Positions 31,667 through 39,603 of a DNA stretch of 64,000 bases are shown here, in pieces (the first letter of the stretch is position 1; every line of letters starts with the position of its first letter). Below the pieces are notes generated by a model. It saw only the letters and a program-made list of their open reading frames with translations. It did not search any database and had not been told where the DNA came from. The stretch lies in contig NZ_FWXI01000002.1 of assembly GCF_900176355.1 (NCBI RefSeq), positions 1 through 64,000 of the forward strand, read 5' to 3'. Source of the stretch: Sporomusa malonica. GTDB lineage: Bacteria > Bacillota > Negativicutes > Sporomusales > Sporomusaceae. The translations under genes were made by a program, and so were the position numbers.

Positions 31667-33862
31667 ATGAGCGAAATAAGAAAGACGGCATGCCATTTCT
31701 GCCATATGAACTGCGGTATGCTGGCAACAGTCGAAAACGGAGTGGTCACAAAAGTGGTGGGAGACCCTGAACATCCGTTTAATCAAGGGGCGCAATGTCC
31801 CAGGGGAGTTTCGGCATTAGACCACCTAAACCACCCCAACCGGATCAACTTTCCTCTTAAACGAGTAGGTGAACGGGGATCAGGTCAATTTGAGCGAGTA
31901 TCCTGGGAGGAAGCATTAGATGATATTGCGGCACGTTTAGCTGCTCTAAAACAAAAGTACGGAGCCGAGACTATTGCTACTACAGGGGGCACCAACAGAA
32001 CCGACGATTTTGCCAGGCGGCGTTTTTTCAATCTGGTGGGCAGTCCGAATGTTGTCCATACTGCTCCTGTGTGTTGGATACCTAACTTCTTAACTGAGGC
32101 AGCTTCCTACGGTTGGGCTGCTTTCGATCCAGAAGTTGCGGGTGCAAAATGTGCTGTAATCTGGGGTCATAACGGAGGGGCCTCGTATTTACCGGAAATG
32201 CGTGGCATGTTACAGGCTAAAGCAAATGGAACGAAAATTATCGTTATTGATCCGAACTACAGTGAAACAGCCTCCAAAGCTGACATCTGGCTGCCGCTAA
32301 AACCGGGTTCAGACAACGCCCTTGCACTTGCCTGGTTAAATGTCATCATTAATGAAGGCCTATGTGATTATCAATTTATCGAAGAATGGACAGTTGGCTT
32401 TGAAGAACTATGCGATAGAGTCCAGGAGTACACTCCCGAATGGGCAGCCGAAAAAACCGGTGTATCTCCGGAATTGATTATTGAGACAGCCAGAATTTAT
32501 GCTATGAGCAAACCTGCTTGTATCGTGTGGGGCGTTGCTACTGACCAATTAGGTAAAGGAAGTGCAGCTTCAGCTCAAGCACGGGTAGCTCTGCGGATTA
32601 TTTGCGGTAATTTAGACGTTCCGGGCGGCGATGTTATGCCAGGGCCTCATCCGCTCTTTATCACTGACTGGGAAATGGAATTAAATGAAATGCTGCCAGA
32701 AGAGCAGCGGGTAAAACAACTAGGATCAGAAAGGTTCAAACTTAATACTTGGCCGGGTTATCAGCTTTTAACCGAAAATATGCTTCGTGTATGGGGTAAA
32801 AGCATACCAGCAGAATGGTTTTGTGAAGCTAATCCTTCGACAGTATTTAGAGCTATGGTGACAGAAAAACCCTATCCGGTAAAAGCCTGTATCACATTGG
32901 CCAATAATCCGTTAGTATCGTACGCAAACTCCAAACTAGTTTATGAAGGATTAAAAAACCTTGATTTGTATGTAGTGATGGAGTATTGGATGACGCCGGC
33001 AGCTATGTTGGCCGATTATGTCTTACCGGCTGCTTCCTGGTTGGAAAGACCGGTTATGACTACAACCTATGGTGTTTCAGATTGGTTGATTGCCTCTGAA
33101 AGAGCAATTGAACCTATGTTTGAACGTAAGACTGATATAGAATTCTGGTCAGAACTTGGTCATAGAATGGGGCAGGCTGAATATTGGCCTTGGAAAACCG
33201 ACGAAGAGATATTTAAATACCGTCTCGATCCCCTTGGTCTAGAACTTGAGAGCTACGAAGAATTTGTTCAGTGTTATCGGATGCACTTTGCTGATCGTGA
33301 GTACCGGAAATTCGAAACTCGTGGAGTTGCAACACCGTCAGGTAAAGTTGAACTAAAAATTTCAATTTTCGAACAGCTGGGCTATGATCCGTTACCGCAC
33401 TACGTAGCGCCGCCGTTTAGTGCAGAAGCTAAGCCAGAGTTAGCTCAAGAGTATCCGTTAAGCCTTGTTGCCGGTGGTGGTTTCATGCCTTTTTTCCATT
33501 CCGAGCATCGGGAGATAACAAGAATTAGATTATTAAGACCCAATCCACGGGTTGCTATTAACCCTACACTTGCTCAAAAACTTAACATAAAAGAGGGAGA
33601 ATGGGTCTGGATTGAGACCCCAACCGGTAAGGTTAAGCAGACTGCATTTATTACCTCGGCTGTGGCACCAGATGTTATCCAGGCAGAACGTGGCTGGTGG
33701 TTCCCTGAAAAGGAGATAAAAGATCCCAGCTTAATGGGTGTATTTGAGTCCAATATTAATGTATGCGTGGATGACGATCCGGATACCCTTGATGAGCTTT
33801 GCGGTAGTTTTTGCTCCAGGGGAATTATGTGCCGGATTTCGAAAGTGGAGGGGAACGACTAA
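31667..33862 (+). CDS. Mo/W-bis-MGD oxidoreductase catalytic subunit 3, acetylene hydratase-like
   Basis: 731 residues with RBS GGGGGAT. Conventional cluster motif C9-x2-C12-x3-C16-x27-C44, probable metal ligand C136 (APVCWIP), and a complete C-terminal domain ('ERGWWFPEKE', 'CSRGIMCRISK'). Length, cluster spacing and many stretches resemble acetylene hydratase of Pelobacter acetylenicus more than the other two enzymes do. However, the Asp next to the second cluster Cys, important in that hydratase, is His here (CHMNC). The operon supplies a four-cluster Fe-S subunit and a membrane anchor, so this is a membrane-bound redox enzyme, not a hydratase. No Tat signal, so it should face the cytoplasm. 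Substrate unknown. Confidence 0.88.
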   Translation: MSEIRKTACHFCHMNCGMLATVENGVVTKVVGDPEHPFNQGAQCPRGVSALDHLNHPNRINFPLKRVGERGSGQFERVSWEEALDDIAARLAALKQKYGAETIATTGGTNRTDDFARRRFFNLVGSPNVVHTAPVCWIPNFLTEAASYGWAAFDPEVAGAKCAVIWGHNGGASYLPEMRGMLQAKANGTKIIVIDPNYSETASKADIWLPLKPGSDNALALAWLNVIINEGLCDYQFIEEWTVGFEELCDRVQEYTPEWAAEKTGVSPELIIETARIYAMSKPACIVWGVATDQLGKGSAASAQARVALRIICGNLDVPGGDVMPGPHPLFITDWEMELNEMLPEEQRVKQLGSERFKLNTWPGYQLLTENMLRVWGKSIPAEWFCEANPSTVFRAMVTEKPYPVKACITLANNPLVSYANSKLVYEGLKNLDLYVVMEYWMTPAAMLADYVLPAASWLERPVMTTTYGVSDWLIASERAIEPMFERKTDIEFWSELGHRMGQAEYWPWKTDEEIFKYRLDPLGLELESYEEFVQCYRMHFADREYRKFETRGVATPSGKVELKISIFEQLGYDPLPHYVAPPFSAEAKPELAQEYPLSLVAGGGFMPFFHSEHREITRIRLLRPNPRVAINPTLAQKLNIKEGEWVWIETPTGKVKQTAFITSAVAPDVIQAERGWWFPEKEIKDPSLMGVFESNINVCVDDDPDTLDELCGSFCSRGIMCRISKVEGND

Positions 33863-34404
33863 TGCATTGGGGAATGCTGATTGATTTGAGAAAATGTGTA
33901 GGCTGTCATGCATGCACTATCGCTTGCCAAAATGAAAATAAATTACCTTTTGACATGAAGTATTGTAAGGTTTCTAAAGTCGGACCGATCGGGCAATTTC
34001 CTAATTTGACTTCCTATAATATTACCATCGGATGTATGCACTGCGAGGATGCCCCTTGTGTTGACGGCTGTCCTACTGGTGCTAGTCACCATCGCGAAGA
34101 CGGCATAGTGTCTATTGATCCGGAGAAATGCGTAGGCTGTCTATTCTGTATGGTGGTTTGCCCATACGGTGTACGTCAGATGAATGAGGAAAACGGAATT
34201 GTAGAAAAGTGTACCATGTGCTTCAATCGCTTAGACGAGGGGATGGTCACACGCTGCGTAGAAACTTGCCAGTTACAAGCAAGATATGTCGGTGATCTTG
34301 ATGATCCTGATAGCGAGATAGTAAAACTGATACGGAAAAATAATGCACAACCATTATATCCGCATTTGGGCACAAAGCCATCAGTTTATTACATCATGCC
34401 ATAG
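33862..34404 (+). CDS. Four-cluster Fe-S subunit (DmsB/PsrB/PadC type)
   Basis: 180 residues from the ATG at 33862, which overlaps the stop of the catalytic gene (TAATG). Sixteen cysteines in four sets: C12/15/18/22 at the start, CMHCEDAPCVDGCP, CVGCLFCMVVCP, and CTMCFNRL with a distal CVETC. This is the standard electron-wire subunit between an MGD catalytic subunit and an NrfD/DmsC anchor. It is full length, in contrast to the two-cluster subunits of modules 1 and 2. Translational overlap indicates a fixed stoichiometry with enzyme 3. Confidence 0.92.
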   Translation: MHWGMLIDLRKCVGCHACTIACQNENKLPFDMKYCKVSKVGPIGQFPNLTSYNITIGCMHCEDAPCVDGCPTGASHHREDGIVSIDPEKCVGCLFCMVVCPYGVRQMNEENGIVEKCTMCFNRLDEGMVTRCVETCQLQARYVGDLDDPDSEIVKLIRKNNAQPLYPHLGTKPSVYYIMP

Positions 34405-34415
34405 GAGGGGTTAGT

Positions 34416-35381
34416 ATGGAAAAGCAGCAAGAATACTGGGGAAGTCTGCCGGCGTGGTACTTTTTCTTAGCCGCAATGGGGGCGATGATGTTTATTATCG
34501 TCGCGATAACAGATTTGGTTGGCAACGAAATATCCGGACAAATAAATGGCTGGGTGAGTATCGTAGCATTCGCAGTAGCTGGATTTGGTGCACTGTTACT
34601 ACTCATTGAGTTAACTCATAAAAGTAGAGGACATTTGGTTAACTCACGCCCGTTTGCATCAGTTATGAGCTTTGGTTCAATATTACAAAGCTTGTATATT
34701 CCGTTAGTGTTTGTATATGCAACGTTTTTCTTCAGCTTTATTCCGTGGGCCGGATTTGGCTGGCTCAAAGAAATTGTAGCAATTTTGGCAATCATTACAG
34801 CATTCCTATATGTTTCGTACCCAGGGATTGAACTTGGCGAAGCAAAAGGCAGAGGCTTTTGGAATGGTAGTGGACTTGTTAGTGTTTTCTTAATCAACGG
34901 AGCGGCTACTGGTGCTTCAGCACTATTACTAATCTTGATGATCATGGGTTACGCTGATAATTCTTATACAGCTATAATTAGACGTTTGGCTGCCGGTCTC
35001 TTAATTGCACAGTTAATTACTGTACCGGGTTATGTATTAGGAATGAAATTATCCGCTTCTGAAGAGGCAAGACGTGGCGCAGAAAAACTATGGACGGGTG
35101 AATTCTCCCATTCCTTTTGGGTTGGCGTAGTCATACTGGGGACGTTAGTACCTTTGCTACTTAACTTGCTTTTTGCATCCGTATATTGGCTGGTTATTGC
35201 TGCAGTACTGGTTCTTGCTGGTGGAGTTTGTTTCAGACTAGACTTTTTGAGAGCAGCCGTGAGAGTAGCGCTTCCCGGTGAAGAACGGACGGAGATGAGT
35301 AAGAAAGAAATTGCTCAACTTGCCCTTTCGCTTGAAAGACGCTGGCAGGAAAAGGCTCAGTGGCTGAATCCCAAGAGATAA
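34416..35381 (+). CDS. NrfD/PsrC/DmsC-type membrane anchor
   Basis: 321 residues, about eight to nine hydrophobic helices, RBS AGGAGGGG. 'GLPAWYFF' style start (here SLPAWYFFLAAMG) and the 'INGAATGAS' segment are like NrfD family proteins, which exchange electrons with quinones without haem. The C-terminal 45 residues are charged and cytoplasmic. Directly after the Fe-S subunit, completing a three-subunit respiratory enzyme. It should connect enzyme 3 to the menaquinone pool. Confidence 0.9.
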   Translation: MEKQQEYWGSLPAWYFFLAAMGAMMFIIVAITDLVGNEISGQINGWVSIVAFAVAGFGALLLLIELTHKSRGHLVNSRPFASVMSFGSILQSLYIPLVFVYATFFFSFIPWAGFGWLKEIVAILAIITAFLYVSYPGIELGEAKGRGFWNGSGLVSVFLINGAATGASALLLILMIMGYADNSYTAIIRRLAAGLLIAQLITVPGYVLGMKLSASEEARRGAEKLWTGEFSHSFWVGVVILGTLVPLLLNLLFASVYWLVIAAVLVLAGGVCFRLDFLRAAVRVALPGEERTEMSKKEIAQLALSLERRWQEKAQWLNPKR

Positions 35382-35396
35382 CGACAGGTGATTTAT

Positions 35397-35891
35397 ATGT
35401 ATTATAAGATCGAGTTTGCCACTAACAATGATCTAGATGAGTTGCAGTCATTATTTTTAGAATATGGTATGGGTCTTGCAGGCGACATTGAAGAACATAT
35501 TTTGCTGAAAAGGGATAACGATCTGCTGGCCGGAGCGTTGCTAACTTCAATAAGTGATAGTGTATTTCATTTATCGGTGTTAGCTGTGTCACATGAGGGG
35601 CGGAGCCAGGGACTAGGTACCCAGTTCATGCAAGAGTTGCTTCGCCACCCACAAAAGTACTGTTGCGATCCGGGTGAACTAGTGCATGGTACCTTTCAAG
35701 TAACAACCGTAGCGAGAGGTACAGCAATAAACTTTTATAAAAAGAATGGGTTCGTTCCCAGCAGTTTCTCTAAGTTAGTTTCTCCTTACAACATGCAATG
35801 TAATACCTGTGAGGAGAAAGAGGAGTGTAATCCCGTTCCAATGGTGTTTTATAGTCACCCGCATATGTCCTATTGTAGTAATTTCAATTAG
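35397..35891 (+). CDS. GNAT-family acetyltransferase with Cys-rich tail
   Basis: 164 residues from the ATG at 35397 (ACAGGTG 6 nt upstream). The acetyl-CoA-binding motif is 'EGRSQGLGTQFMQELL' near residue 65, with the usual N-terminal strand-helix start and a 'INFYKKNGF' C-terminal motif. An unusual tail has CNTCEEKEEC and a final CSN. Substrate unknown. Its place 15 bp after the anchor gene suggests action on the enzyme complex, its substrate or a cofactor intermediate. Confidence 0.78.
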   Translation: MYYKIEFATNNDLDELQSLFLEYGMGLAGDIEEHILLKRDNDLLAGALLTSISDSVFHLSVLAVSHEGRSQGLGTQFMQELLRHPQKYCCDPGELVHGTFQVTTVARGTAINFYKKNGFVPSSFSKLVSPYNMQCNTCEEKEECNPVPMVFYSHPHMSYCSNFN

Positions 35892-35904
35892 GAGATAATT
35901 TTGT

Positions 35905-36693
35905 ATGGAACGCAATTTTATTCTACTTGGTACTGGTGCCGGGCCGGGCTTACCCTCATTCTTTTGTGATTGTGTAGCATGTCAGGAAGCTAGAAACAAT
36001 CCTAGACTTAGCAGAACACGGAGTGGGGCATTTGTTGGGGATGAAAACAAAAAAATACTTATCGATGCATCGCCGGATTTACGGAGCCAACTTATACGTG
36101 AGAAAATCTCCGAGATTGACTGTATGTTTCTGACTCACTGGCATTATGATCATTTCGGTGGTCTGGGGGAGATTGAATATTTCGTCAAATTAAAGCGGCG
36201 TAGACCAATTCTGGCATATTTGCCGCCAAGTGCTGTACAAGAGTTTGAGGATGCTTTCCCAAATCTAGCCGATGTACTTGAAGTAAAACCATGGGAGTTT
36301 GAGAGGCAATACCATTTAGGTGGCTTTCGTTTAACTCCATTGCCTGCTAATCATGGAATTGAAACTGCGGGATTTTTAGTGGAATCAGAGCTGACTAGAA
36401 TTGCTTATTTTCCTGATACTGCCGGACTTCCAGAAGCTACTGGACGAAATGTATACGAGGTTGACTGGCTGATATGTGATGCGACCTTCCATGGCGAGAA
36501 TTGGTTTCCACATTCGCATATGTCAATTGAGCAAGCCATTGATCTCGGAAGAAGCACCCAGGCTCAAAAGACTGTTCTTACTCACCTAGCGATACATTAT
36601 AGTCAGCCTGTAACTGAGAGCCAGCTAACTGAAAAAGTTGCAAGGTTTGGGAATGTTATTGTCGCTTATGATGGAATGCGTATTAAGTTTTAG
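35905..36693 (+). CDS. Metallo-beta-lactamase-fold hydrolase, PhnP/PqqB-like
   Basis: 262 residues. The metal motif is 'THWHYDHFGG' (HxHxDH) at about 74, with later ligands at 'DATFH' and 'LTHLAIHY'. N-terminal CDCVAC near residues 22-27 is the structural zinc knuckle of the PhnP/PqqB group. PhnP members cleave cyclic phosphodiesters. In an operon tied to pterin cofactor enzymes a phosphodiesterase or quinone-cofactor role is conceivable but unproven. 13 bp after the acetyltransferase gene. Confidence 0.82.
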   Translation: MERNFILLGTGAGPGLPSFFCDCVACQEARNNPRLSRTRSGAFVGDENKKILIDASPDLRSQLIREKISEIDCMFLTHWHYDHFGGLGEIEYFVKLKRRRPILAYLPPSAVQEFEDAFPNLADVLEVKPWEFERQYHLGGFRLTPLPANHGIETAGFLVESELTRIAYFPDTAGLPEATGRNVYEVDWLICDATFHGENWFPHSHMSIEQAIDLGRSTQAQKTVLTHLAIHYSQPVTESQLTEKVARFGNVIVAYDGMRIKF

Positions 36694-36726
36694 AAAGTAG
36701 ATTAATTCAATTTAGAAGGTGGAGTA

Positions 36727-37338
36727 ATGAAGAAATCCCTTGTACCTAGAGTGGTTGCAATGCCTTCACCAGTATGGGTTGTTGGAAGCTATGATGCTAA
36801 TGATCACCCCAATATTATGACTGTTGCGTGGGGCGGGATATGCTGTTCAGCTCCCCCTTGTTTGACAATTTCTTTACAAAAAACACGGTTAACATACACC
36901 AATATTTTTCAGCAGAAAGCATTTACGGTCAACATACCATCGACGAACTATATTGTCGAAACGGACTATGCTGGGATTGCTTCTGGAAAAAACGATGATA
37001 AATTTACTACGACAGGTCTTACACCTATAAGAAGTGATATTGTTAACGCTCCATACGTCAAAGAGTTTCCTCTAACGTTTGAGTGCAAACTTCTGCATGC
37101 TGTTGAAATAGGGCTGCATACTCAATTTATAGGTCAAATTCTTGGAATCAAAGCAGACGATGAAGTTTTAGATCAAAATGGAGTACCAGTTGTTGGAATG
37201 GTCAAGCCAATGATCAGTAGTGCTTCAGACCGAGCATATTATGCATTCGGTGAGTGTTTAGGTCAAGCTTATTATCAAGGCTTGAAACTTGTAGATAAAA
37301 ATAAGAATGAAACGAATTCGCATAGCCCATCCAAGTAA
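36727..37338 (+). CDS. Flavin reductase-like FMN-binding protein (flavoredoxin type)
   Basis: 203 residues, RBS AGAAGGTGGAG. The split-barrel flavin reductase fold is seen in 'SPVWVVGSYDANDHPNIMTVAWGG' start-like pattern (about residues 14-37), 'AFTVNIPSTN' and 'LTFECKLLHAVEIGLHTQFIGQI'. FMN is expected. Such proteins shuttle electrons in anaerobes (flavoredoxin) or reduce free flavin. Last gene of operon 3; the Moco riboswitch starts 12 bp after its stop. Confidence 0.88.
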   Translation: MKKSLVPRVVAMPSPVWVVGSYDANDHPNIMTVAWGGICCSAPPCLTISLQKTRLTYTNIFQQKAFTVNIPSTNYIVETDYAGIASGKNDDKFTTTGLTPIRSDIVNAPYVKEFPLTFECKLLHAVEIGLHTQFIGQILGIKADDEVLDQNGVPVVGMVKPMISSASDRAYYAFGECLGQAYYQGLKLVDKNKNETNSHSPSK

Positions 37339-37350
37339 ATAGAATCAGCA

Positions 37351-37456
37351 CTCCGAGCTGTATGACCTAAAGTTATCCATGGTCTGGCAGTCTGAACCTA
37401 TGGGTTCACGGGGTAGTGAAAGAAATTCCACTACCTCCCACTTTTGGAAAGGAGGC
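37351..37456 (+). promoter_or_regulatory. Moco riboswitch upstream of moaA
   Basis: P1 pairs CTCC (37351-37354) with GGAG (37451-37454). P2 combines CTG/CAG and GACC/GGTC. P3 is TGAACC/GGTTCA. The last arm is GGTAGTG/CACTACC. CTCCGAG, GGGGTAG, CTACCTCCC and GGAAAGGAGG are at the same places as in the elements at 1047 and 17812, but those lack P3. This is the expected arrangement for the Moco RNA motif in front of moaA. The P1 3' strand carries a Shine-Dalgarno sequence for the leader ORF at 37462, and a terminator follows at 37476. Confidence 0.85.
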
Positions 37457-37461
37457 GCTTC

Positions 37462-37617
37462 ATGAGTTTTGTCATAAAACTTCTGTGCGCTTTTCGCACA
37501 GAAGTTTTTGATTTTAATAATCAATCAGCAAGTTCACTGCACGTATTGGCATTTCAGTATCAGTATAAGCATCGCAATATTCATTTTAATAGGAAGGGAG
37601 TGAGTGTCCATGTTTGA
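37462..37617 (+). CDS. Possible leader ORF overlapping moaA start
   Basis: 51 codons starting ATG 6-7 nt after AAAGGAGGC, which is part of the riboswitch P1 helix. The frame runs through the terminator hairpin and ends in a TGA at 37615-37617, a few codons inside moaA. The peptide has no family signature. Ligand binding would hide the ribosome-binding site; ribosomes translating it would disrupt the terminator and could re-initiate at moaA. It may be a real regulatory leader or an accident of the hairpin sequence. Confidence 0.35.
   Translation: MSFVIKLLCAFRTEVFDFNNQSASSLHVLAFQYQYKHRNIHFNRKGVSVHV
37476..37510 (+). terminator. Intrinsic terminator in the moaA leader
   Basis: AAAACTTCTGTGCG (37476-37489) pairs exactly with CGCACAGAAGTTTT (37495-37508), ending in a T-run. 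The competing short hairpin AGTTTT-gtcat-AAAACT (37465-37481) uses the left arm and could act as an antiterminator. Confidence 0.85.
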
Positions 37618-38590
37618 TAGTTATGCTAGAGAGATCAACTATTTGCGTGTTTCTGTTACGGACAGGTGCAATTTGCGTTGCAAGTACTGCATGCCGGAAG
37701 AGGGAATAGAAAGTCTTGGACATACGAATGTACTGGCACTGGAAGAGATTGTCCATCTCATCAGGGTGGCTGCCCGGGTTGGAATTCGTAAGGTAAGATT
37801 AACCGGCGGTGAGCCACTCGTCCGTAAGAATATCACCGATCTTGTTGAGCAAATTGCAAAGATTCCCCAAATTACCGATGTTGCTATTACGACAAATGGG
37901 GTATTGTTTGCTGACATGGCAGAAGAGCTCAAGGCCGCAGGGTTAACCAGGGTTAATTTCAGTCTGGACAGTCTTGAACCAGACAGCTTCAACTACATTA
38001 CCAGCCGCGGGAGACTGAGTGATGTGACGCGATCTATTGCTAAAGCGCTGGAAATGGGTATGGCACCAGTAAAAATAAACACCGTGGTCATGAAAGGAAT
38101 CAATGATCATGAAATACTTGATTTTGTTAAACTAGCTAAAGAAATGCCGCTGCACGTGCGATTTATCGAGTTCATGCCGATTGGAGATTTGCCATTTTAT
38201 CAGACAGACCGGGTGGTAAGTGTCAGCGAAATCAAAGAAATTATCGAGCAGCAGTATGATCTGTATAAAGGTTCGACTGTACAAGGAAATGGCCCGGCCA
38301 AATGTTACCAAATAAACGGCGGACTTGGCAGTGTTGGTTTTATAAGCGCTATGAGTGATCATTTTTGCTCTGAGTGCAATCGTATTCGCATGACTGCCGA
38401 TGGCAAACTTCGCGGCTGCTTATTCGGAAAACAAGAAATCAATTTAAAAATGGCGCTGCAAAATGGTGCTAGTGATGAAAAAATTGCACATCTGTTTAGC
38501 AAAGCAATAAGAGAAAAGCCTAACCGTCATTACATGACCGAAGGCTGGGGTGCGGATAACAAACGCAAGATGTATCAAATAGGAGGCTAA
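37610..38590 (+). CDS. moaA: GTP 3',8-cyclase MoaA
   Basis: 326 residues from the ATG at 37610 (RBS AGGAAGGGAG; the GTG at 37604 is possible but too close to it). Radical SAM cluster CNLRCKYC near residue 20, 'TGGEPL' SAM motif, and the second [4Fe-4S] as CSECN...GC near residues 255-275. MoaA makes 3',8-cyclo-GTP, the first step of molybdopterin synthesis. The C-terminal GG dipeptide is present (YQIGG). Its mRNA begins with a Moco riboswitch. moaC follows without gap. Confidence 0.96.
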   Translation: MFDSYAREINYLRVSVTDRCNLRCKYCMPEEGIESLGHTNVLALEEIVHLIRVAARVGIRKVRLTGGEPLVRKNITDLVEQIAKIPQITDVAITTNGVLFADMAEELKAAGLTRVNFSLDSLEPDSFNYITSRGRLSDVTRSIAKALEMGMAPVKINTVVMKGINDHEILDFVKLAKEMPLHVRFIEFMPIGDLPFYQTDRVVSVSEIKEIIEQQYDLYKGSTVQGNGPAKCYQINGGLGSVGFISAMSDHFCSECNRIRMTADGKLRGCLFGKQEINLKMALQNGASDEKIAHLFSKAIREKPNRHYMTEGWGADNKRKMYQIGG

Positions 38591-39069
38591 TGATGGAGTT
38601 TACTCATTTTAATGCTGAGGGATATGCCCGCATGGTGGATGTTAGTGAAAAAACAGATACCGTACGTATAGCTACGGCGCAGGCGGTTGTTCGCATGCAG
38701 CCCGCTACCCTGGAGGCCATAAAGAGCGGAGGAATTAAAAAAGGTGATGTTCTGGGAGTAGCTCAGGTCGCTGGTGTTATGGCTGCAAAACATACGGCCA
38801 GTTTAATTCCCATGTGCCATCCATTGATGCTTAGTTCGGTGGATATAGAATTTGAAATCAGCGAACCAGATTCTAGCATAACTATTCAGTGCCAGGTCAA
38901 AACAACCGGCAAGACCGGTGTGGAAATGGAAGCCATCAGCGGTGCCGGCATTGCTGCTATGACAATTTATGATATGAGTAAGGCCATTGACCGCTGGATG
39001 GAAATTAGCGATATAAAGCTACTGGAAAAATCAGGCGGAAAAAGCGGCCATGTCAAGAGAGTCTTGTAA
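38590..39069 (+). CDS. moaC: Cyclic pyranopterin monophosphate synthase MoaC
   Basis: 159 residues. Contains 'GVAQVAGVMAAKHTASLIPMCHPL' style active-site region (split here around residues 58-80), 'GKTGVEMEAI' and 'AIDRWMEI', all diagnostic. It converts cyclo-GTP to cyclic pyranopterin monophosphate. The moaA stop overlaps the first of two consecutive ATGs (38590, 38593); AGGAGG spacing favours the second. Translationally coupled to moaA. Confidence 0.95.
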   Translation: MMEFTHFNAEGYARMVDVSEKTDTVRIATAQAVVRMQPATLEAIKSGGIKKGDVLGVAQVAGVMAAKHTASLIPMCHPLMLSSVDIEFEISEPDSSITIQCQVKTTGKTGVEMEAISGAGIAAMTIYDMSKAIDRWMEISDIKLLEKSGGKSGHVKRVL

Positions 39070-39125
39070 AGCAGATTGATTTAACAGTGTGTACCCTTGA
39101 ATTATTAATATACGGAGGTTTTGCA

Positions 39126-39560
39126 ATGGCAAAGGTATTGGCAATAAATATCAGTAAGGAAAAAGGGCAGCCCAAGCAAGCAATTGGAAAAGGCTATTTT
39201 GAGGTCAACTGTGGACTTAACGGAGATGCGCACGCCGGTGATTGGCACAGACAGGTAAGTCTCCTCGGAACCGAGAGTATTGATAAAATTAGAAGAATGG
39301 GATTTGACAATCTTGAAACAGGAAGTTTTGCTGAGAATATTACAACAGAAGGCATTATGCTGTTTGAACTCCCTGTCGGAACCAAACTCAAGGTAGGAGA
39401 GACTTTGCTGGAAGTGACTCAAATCGGAAAAGAATGCCATTTAGGCTGTGCCATACGGGAAAAAACGGGCGATTGTGTTATGCCCCGGGAAGGGATTTTT
39501 GCCAAAGTAATCACCCCCGGCTGGATAAAACCAGAGGATGAAATAGAGAGACTCAACTAA
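39126..39560 (+). CDS. MOSC-domain protein
   Basis: 144 residues from the ATG at 39126 (ACGGAGG 9 nt upstream). The MOSC fold is visible with 'GLNGDAHAGDWHRQVSLLG', then 'GSFAENITTEGI' and the conserved 'IGKECHLGCAI' carrying the putative sulfur/cofactor Cys. Stand-alone MOSC proteins occur with Moco synthesis genes and may carry sulfur to the cofactor or bind it. It sits between moaC and the MoeA-like genes. Confidence 0.9.
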   Translation: MAKVLAINISKEKGQPKQAIGKGYFEVNCGLNGDAHAGDWHRQVSLLGTESIDKIRRMGFDNLETGSFAENITTEGIMLFELPVGTKLKVGETLLEVTQIGKECHLGCAIREKTGDCVMPREGIFAKVITPGWIKPEDEIERLN

Positions 39561-39603
39561 AACAAGCTACATCCTATGATAAAAACGGAAAGGGCTGAAG
39601 TAT

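Noticed and set aside
31667..33862. True acetylene hydratase
   Set aside because: The key Asp after the second cluster Cys is His, and the operon encodes redox subunits that a hydratase does not need.
4488..33862. Selenocysteine at the Mo/W ligand
   Set aside because: All three catalytic genes have Cys codons at the ligand position and no in-frame TGA was needed to read through.
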